Part shown: in pieces, positions 61,193 to 64,000 of the stretch
Position numbering within the stretch: position 1 is the stretch's first letter
How the letters are laid out: the number at the start of each line of letters is the position of its first letter
NCBI RefSeq assembly: GCF_902463975.1
Contig: NZ_CABQHJ010000003.1
Span: 40,523 to 104,522 of the forward strand
Direction: 5' to 3'
Source of the DNA: Phascolarctobacterium_A sp902463975
GTDB lineage: Bacteria > Bacillota > Negativicutes > Acidaminococcales > Acidaminococcaceae
Length of the DNA: 64,000 nucleotides
The notes under the pieces: generated by a model
Databases searched by the model: none
Told to the model about the DNA's origin: nothing
The model's input: the letters and a program-made list of their open reading frames with translations, nothing else
Translations under genes and position numbers: made by a program

Positions 61193-61957
61193 CTAATACT
61201 TTGCAGCTAAAAAACTGCCTATAAATGCAGAATATTTTTCAGCTATCGGCAATTCATAATCTGCCTCAAAGCTCTTTCTTTTTACGGATACTGCTTTTTT
61301 TGAAATTGGATTGTAACCTTGACGAACATACTCCTTGCTGTATATTCCAACGCCTCTTTTCTGCCATTGCGGCACGTCGTTGTAGTTTATATTCCTCGCA
61401 AAAAGAAGCTCATTTTTGAAGGCAGTACTTTTAGCCCGCAAATACTGCGTAGCCTCATTTTTCGACAAGCCTTCCTTACGCAACGTCCAATAACACCAGG
61501 AGTTCAGCGCATTGCGATTTGCGTCCTCTTGCCGCCACAAAAAATAATCCTTCACGAGTTCAATGTTAGGCAAAGGCACAACCCTGCAATCAAAGCACAC
61601 TGCCTTACCAAGTGCCAAGGAAAAGTAACCGCTAGCCTCACCTGCTAATATAGTGTTTATTTTGCGTACTTTGTTAGCAAAAGCGCTATTATCGGGACTA
61701 AACAGCAAGGATATTTCATCACTTTCTGTATAACCGTACAAAACCTTGAAACCGCAATTCATAATATGCTTAGTTGTATCAACCATCAAATTACGAAAGC
61801 GTGAGTCAAAGGGTGCCTCAAATTTGCATATTTCACGCGTTAATTTAGTAAAACTGCGTCCGTCCAGCCTCGCTACTATATACATTCCCGGAACTATATA
61901 TTGATCAATGCTCTGTTCATACACTCGCATCCGTTTATCAAAATCATCAAATTTCAT
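61193..61957 (-). CDS. Thg1-like 3'-5' RNA polymerase (tRNA-His guanylyltransferase family)
   Basis: A 254-residue member of the Thg1 family, the enzymes that add nucleotides to the 5' end of tRNA in the reverse direction. The metal-binding aspartate is D32 in VARLDGRSFTKL, and the second carboxylate pair is D80-E81 in YTESDEISLLF. Bacterial Thg1-like proteins repair 5'-truncated tRNAs using the other strand of the acceptor stem as template, and do not make the -1 G of tRNA-His, which bacteria encode. AAGGAG precedes the ATG; the gene is 3 bases after tpt1. Confidence 0.93.
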   Translation of the reverse strand: MKFDDFDKRMRVYEQSIDQYIVPGMYIVARLDGRSFTKLTREICKFEAPFDSRFRNLMVDTTKHIMNCGFKVLYGYTESDEISLLFSPDNSAFANKVRKINTILAGEASGYFSLALGKAVCFDCRVVPLPNIELVKDYFLWRQEDANRNALNSWCYWTLRKEGLSKNEATQYLRAKSTAFKNELLFARNINYNDVPQWQKRGVGIYSKEYVRQGYNPISKKAVSVKRKSFEADYELPIAEKYSAFIGSFLAAKY

Positions 61958-61960
61958 TAT

Positions 61961-62509
61961 CTAAAGCTCCTTCCATTCGCGTAAAAATTTTCTTGGTACG
62001 CATTCTGTTAACCACACACCGTTTATCGAAAGGTAAAACTTATAGCCCGCTCTCGCCATATCGCCTGCAAGGACTTCGTAGATAAACGGCTCTCCATGTC
62101 TTTTGCCTACATTATGCGCTGTTTTAACATTTGACGATAAATGCACATACAGTCTTTGCTTGGCAATAAGTCCCTGTCTGTTGATGCTCGCAACATATTT
62201 AACGCCAGTCCCGTGATATAAAAGCTCCGGCGGCACAGCCTCCCGAAGCTCCACATCAACCTTCACGGAATGCCCTTGATTTGCTCTGATTCTCTTCTTA
62301 TCCTCGCTGAATGTGAAACGCTGCTTATCATCTTCAGCAACAATATGCTCCAGCATAAGCATATTAAATGCTTCTATCCGGTTAAAGGCAGCCAGCAGCG
62401 CTTCCACCTGCGCCCAACCATGCACATCCAGCTCAATGTCGACTGCTTGCGGTTTATGTCGCAGCACCAGCGCTAAAAATCTTCCCCATTCGTTTAAGCT
62501 TTTGCTCAT
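61961..62509 (-). CDS. kptA: RNA 2'-phosphotransferase (Tpt1/KptA)
   Basis: A 182-residue enzyme that moves a 2'-phosphate from RNA to NAD. The N-terminal winged-helix part has LALVLRHKPQ (conserved Arg-His), and the C-terminal ADP-ribosyltransferase part has LLYHGTGVKYVASI, LYVHLSSN and GKRHGEPFIYEV, which hold the other conserved arginine and histidine residues. In fungi it removes the phosphate left by tRNA splicing. In bacteria the substrate is unsettled, though its place here beside end-healing and 5'-repair enzymes suggests RNA repair. GGGGAAA precedes the ATG. Confidence 0.95.
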   Translation of the reverse strand: MSKSLNEWGRFLALVLRHKPQAVDIELDVHGWAQVEALLAAFNRIEAFNMLMLEHIVAEDDKQRFTFSEDKKRIRANQGHSVKVDVELREAVPPELLYHGTGVKYVASINRQGLIAKQRLYVHLSSNVKTAHNVGKRHGEPFIYEVLAGDMARAGYKFYLSINGVWLTECVPRKFLREWKEL

Positions 62510-62523
62510 AGCATTTCCCCGCC

Positions 62524-62715
62524 TTATAAAAAAGCAGAACTCCCGAAACTATAGCCATAGTCCCCGGAGTTCTGCTTCTTCTTACGATCATAAATTTTTG
62601 CCGAAGCCTTGACCTTCGTAATCGGCTTCACATTTCCCCAGTTGCCTCGTTTGGAGGCGTTGACTATCTTTTGCTGTTTTTTCGACATTTTCTCATAGCT
62701 TACAAATCTTTCCAT
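62524..62715 (-). CDS. Small basic protein at the head of the RNA-repair operon
   Basis: A 63-residue, Lys/Arg-rich protein starting MERFVSYEKMSKKQQKIVNA, with GGAGG before the ATG. The basic middle (KRGNWGNVKPITKVKASAKI) could contact RNA. It recalls small conserved Firmicutes proteins with a WGNVxPxT stretch, but I know no function. It is 14 bases upstream of kptA, so it should be part of the operon. Confidence 0.7.
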   Translation of the reverse strand: MERFVSYEKMSKKQQKIVNASKRGNWGNVKPITKVKASAKIYDRKKKQNSGDYGYSFGSSAFL

Positions 62716-62745
62716 ATGCTTATTCCTCCATTATCTGTTCTGTTT

Positions 62746-62796
62746 TATAAAAATAGCTTGTTGCTATGTTAATCTTAACACAGCAGCAAGCTATAA
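62746..62796 (-). terminator. Terminator between the WYL-type gene and the RNA-repair operon
   Basis: On the minus strand TAGCTTG...TGTTAA pairs with TTAACA...CAAGCTA with two small mismatches and is followed by TTTTT. It lies 22 bases past the WYL-type stop. Confidence 0.82.
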
Positions 62797-62818
62797 TCAT
62801 GGAAAAAAACATGCGCAC

Positions 62819-63253
62819 TTAAAATTCTGCGCTGCATTGCATTTGCTCTCTTAGCTTTTTCCTGATAAGCTCCTTAAAGTTCTCCGGCTCACGCACCTTA
62901 ACCGTCGGTCCGAAGCTCAGCACACGGAAAAGCATTTCGGTTTCATCGCCCTTATCATATTGCACTGTCAGAGTCATTTTTTCACCAGGCTGCAAAATAT
63001 CCAGCAGGAAAAAATGCAACATGATATCATTAGCCGTAAAGCTCTTGGCTTTTAATGCTTTATAAAAAGGATTATGCCGGATTTTTCTGATGTCCACGGA
63101 AATAAAGCAGTTCTTACCGCCGGCATTATGGTGGAAATACATATACTCCCCCAGCCAGCTTTCAATGCGTCGGCGCTCGTTGTCATAACTGCGAGCGCTT
63201 TTATCCGCAAAATCAGCTCTGCTCTTAAAGCCAAAGACATAAAAATCACGCAT
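62819..63253 (-). CDS. WYL-type protein, 5' end cut by an insertion element
   Basis: A 144-residue open frame from the ATG at 63253. The family-like pattern continues upstream in frame as ELIKSFDNIRQL before MRDFYVFGFKSRADF, up to the end of the IS element near 63293, so the native start is lost or replaced. The body (KSARSYDNERRRIESWLGEY) leads into a WYL-like beta domain (KNCFISVDIRKIRHNP, MTLTVQYDKG). WYL proteins are ligand-binding transcription regulators often found with RNA-repair or defence genes. Either this copy is dead or it restarts at an internal codon. Confidence 0.6.
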   Translation of the reverse strand: MRDFYVFGFKSRADFADKSARSYDNERRRIESWLGEYMYFHHNAGGKNCFISVDIRKIRHNPFYKALKAKSFTANDIMLHFFLLDILQPGEKMTLTVQYDKGDETEMLFRVLSFGPTVKVREPENFKELIRKKLREQMQCSAEF

Positions 63254-63292
63254 CAGCTGCCGTATATTATCAAAGCTTTTTATTAACTCAGT

Positions 63293-63419
63293 GAACCTCT
63301 CCCACTTAAAATTACTTTGTAATTTTTGAAGTGGGAGCTTTTTCTTGGGAAGTAGTTGCTTTTATTAGCCAACTATATTTACCAAGCTATCCCCGTAGTT
63401 CCTACGGTTCTTTTTATTT
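63293..63419 (-). ncRNA. Predicted omega RNA (reRNA) of TnpB
   Basis: Downstream of the tnpB stop the minus strand folds into CCGTAG/CTACGG (63393-63407) and a longer hairpin CTCCCACTT/AAGTGGGAG with an inner AT-rich stem (63299-63337), then reaches the element end. In known TnpB systems the guide RNA covers this region and the bases past the end act as guide. Here those would be WYL-gene bases TGAGTTAATAAAAAGC. Confidence 0.55.
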
Positions 63420-64000
63420 TTAGACTGCTTGTCTGATTCTTAGACCTTCAGCCAATATATTTTTACTTGCATTTATATCTCTATCGTGATGAGTATGACA
63501 AATTGGACAAGTCCACTCTCTTATATCAAGAGTTTTCTTGCCATCTTTATAGCCACATACAGAGCATATTTGACTTGATGGATATAATCTATCAACTTTT
63601 ATTATTTCTTTACCATACCATTTCGCTTTATACTCAAGTTTATTTATAAAACTAGCCCAAGATACATCTGCAATAGATTTTGCTAATTTATGATTATGAA
63701 GCAATCCTTTTGTATTTAAGTCTTCAATACAGATAATATCGTGGTTTTTGATAATATCCATACTTAACTTATTTAAGAAATCTGTTCTCATATTCATAAT
63801 TTTTTCATGTATCTTAGCTACTTTAATTCTTTGTTTTTGATAATTTTTAGACTCACTTAAGTTCTTATTTGATTTTTTAGCAACTAAAAATCTTTTAGAT
63901 AATTTTCTCTGTTCTCTTTTTAGTTTATCTTCTAATTGTTTTCTAAATTTAAGATTTTCAATTTTTTCTCCAGTAGAAAGAATAGCCATATCTTTAATAC
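63420..64000 (-). CDS. tnpB: TnpB RNA-guided nuclease, C-terminal part
   Basis: The last 193 or so codons of TnpB are present and the 5' part lies off the window; the frame stays open through the right edge (GIKDMAILSTGEKI-like start of the RuvC fold). Seen are the RuvC-II glutamate in IICIEDLNTKG, the zinc-finger cysteines CSVCGYKDG and CPICHTHHDRD, and the RuvC-III aspartate in DRDINASKNI. All visible catalytic residues are intact. TnpB cleaves DNA under guidance of its omega RNA and helps the element persist. Confidence 0.92.
   Translation of the reverse strand, partial: IKDMAILSTGEKIENLKFRKQLEDKLKREQRKLSKRFLVAKKSNKNLSESKNYQKQRIKVAKIHEKIMNMRTDFLNKLSMDIIKNHDIICIEDLNTKGLLHNHKLAKSIADVSWASFINKLEYKAKWYGKEIIKVDRLYPSSQICSVCGYKDGKKTLDIREWTCPICHTHHDRDINASKNILAEGLRIRQAV

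Larger units (their letters stand above)
63293..64000 (-). mobile_element. IS200/IS605-family element with tnpB (left part off window)
   Basis: The tnpB gene plus a 3' non-coding end with a strong subterminal hairpin (63299-63337) define the right end of an IS605-type element. Such elements have no terminal inverted repeats or target duplications, so the boundary is set from the hairpin and the point where the WYL-type frame resumes, about 63288-63296. The other end lies beyond the window. Confidence 0.8.

Overview
The window looks like a chromosomal segment of a diderm Firmicute (Negativicutes; my best guess is an Acidaminococcaceae-like gut anaerobe such as Phascolarctobacterium). The core genes and their order are of Firmicutes type (def-fmt-rsmB-rlmN-prpC-prkC-rsgA-rpe, DUF896, fba, brnQ). 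At the same time there is a full-length TonB-dependent outer-membrane receptor (57302-59419), which needs an outer membrane. The organism assignment is inference from gene content. No rRNA operon or species marker is present.

Layout. 1-7140: partial DEAD-box helicase, U32 peptidase/RNA hydroxylase, ZapA-like protein, a secreted chagasin-like inhibitor, gltX, and an AlkA-like glycosylase on the other strand. 7180-16135: a tightly packed minus-strand operon def-fmt-DUF116-rsmB-rlmN-prpC-prkC-rsgA-rpe, with several 1-8 base overlaps. 16305-22804: sugar-binding lipoprotein, ACT-domain protein, DAHP synthase, priA, and a TIM-barrel protein behind a cobalamin riboswitch with its own leader terminator (candidate CbiR cobamide-remodelling enzyme). 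23393-26164: a FecCD-type ABC importer for cobalamin, heme or siderophore. 26363-29927: DUF896, RluA-family synthase, fba, and a beta-CASP metallo-hydrolase.

29928-32720 is an accessory patch: a RhuM-Fic protein, the remnant of a second RhuM gene, two small unknown genes, and tRNA-Pro(CGG). 32721-37879 is again housekeeping (mscL, tyrS, brnQ, an Mrp-type ATPase, ybaK). 37950-42632 is an AT-rich array of immunity-like and membrane-protein genes. It is built from two diverged units separated by near-identical 306-bp direct repeats that carry a copied 3' end of the neighbouring iron-sulfur gene. 42523-45372 is a redox operon (DUF134-NifX regulator, thioredoxin-thioredoxin reductase fusion, ferredoxin, NapH-like membrane protein) with a 12-bp inverted repeat over its promoter. 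45476-51511 holds assorted accessory proteins, including a UvrA2-like ATPase.

52013-59419 is the most striking locus: a four-gene operon of TonB receptor, CobN/HmuS-like chelatase, anchored binding protein and MerR regulator, behind a promoter whose -10 lies in a palindrome. I read it as a metal-tetrapyrrole capture and metal-removal system. 59993-62715 is an RNA-repair operon (Pnkp-like kinase-phosphatase, Thg1-like 3'-5' polymerase, Tpt1/KptA 2'-phosphotransferase, small basic protein). Next to it is a WYL-type gene whose 5' end has been cut by an IS200/IS605-family element carrying tnpB, which runs off the right edge.
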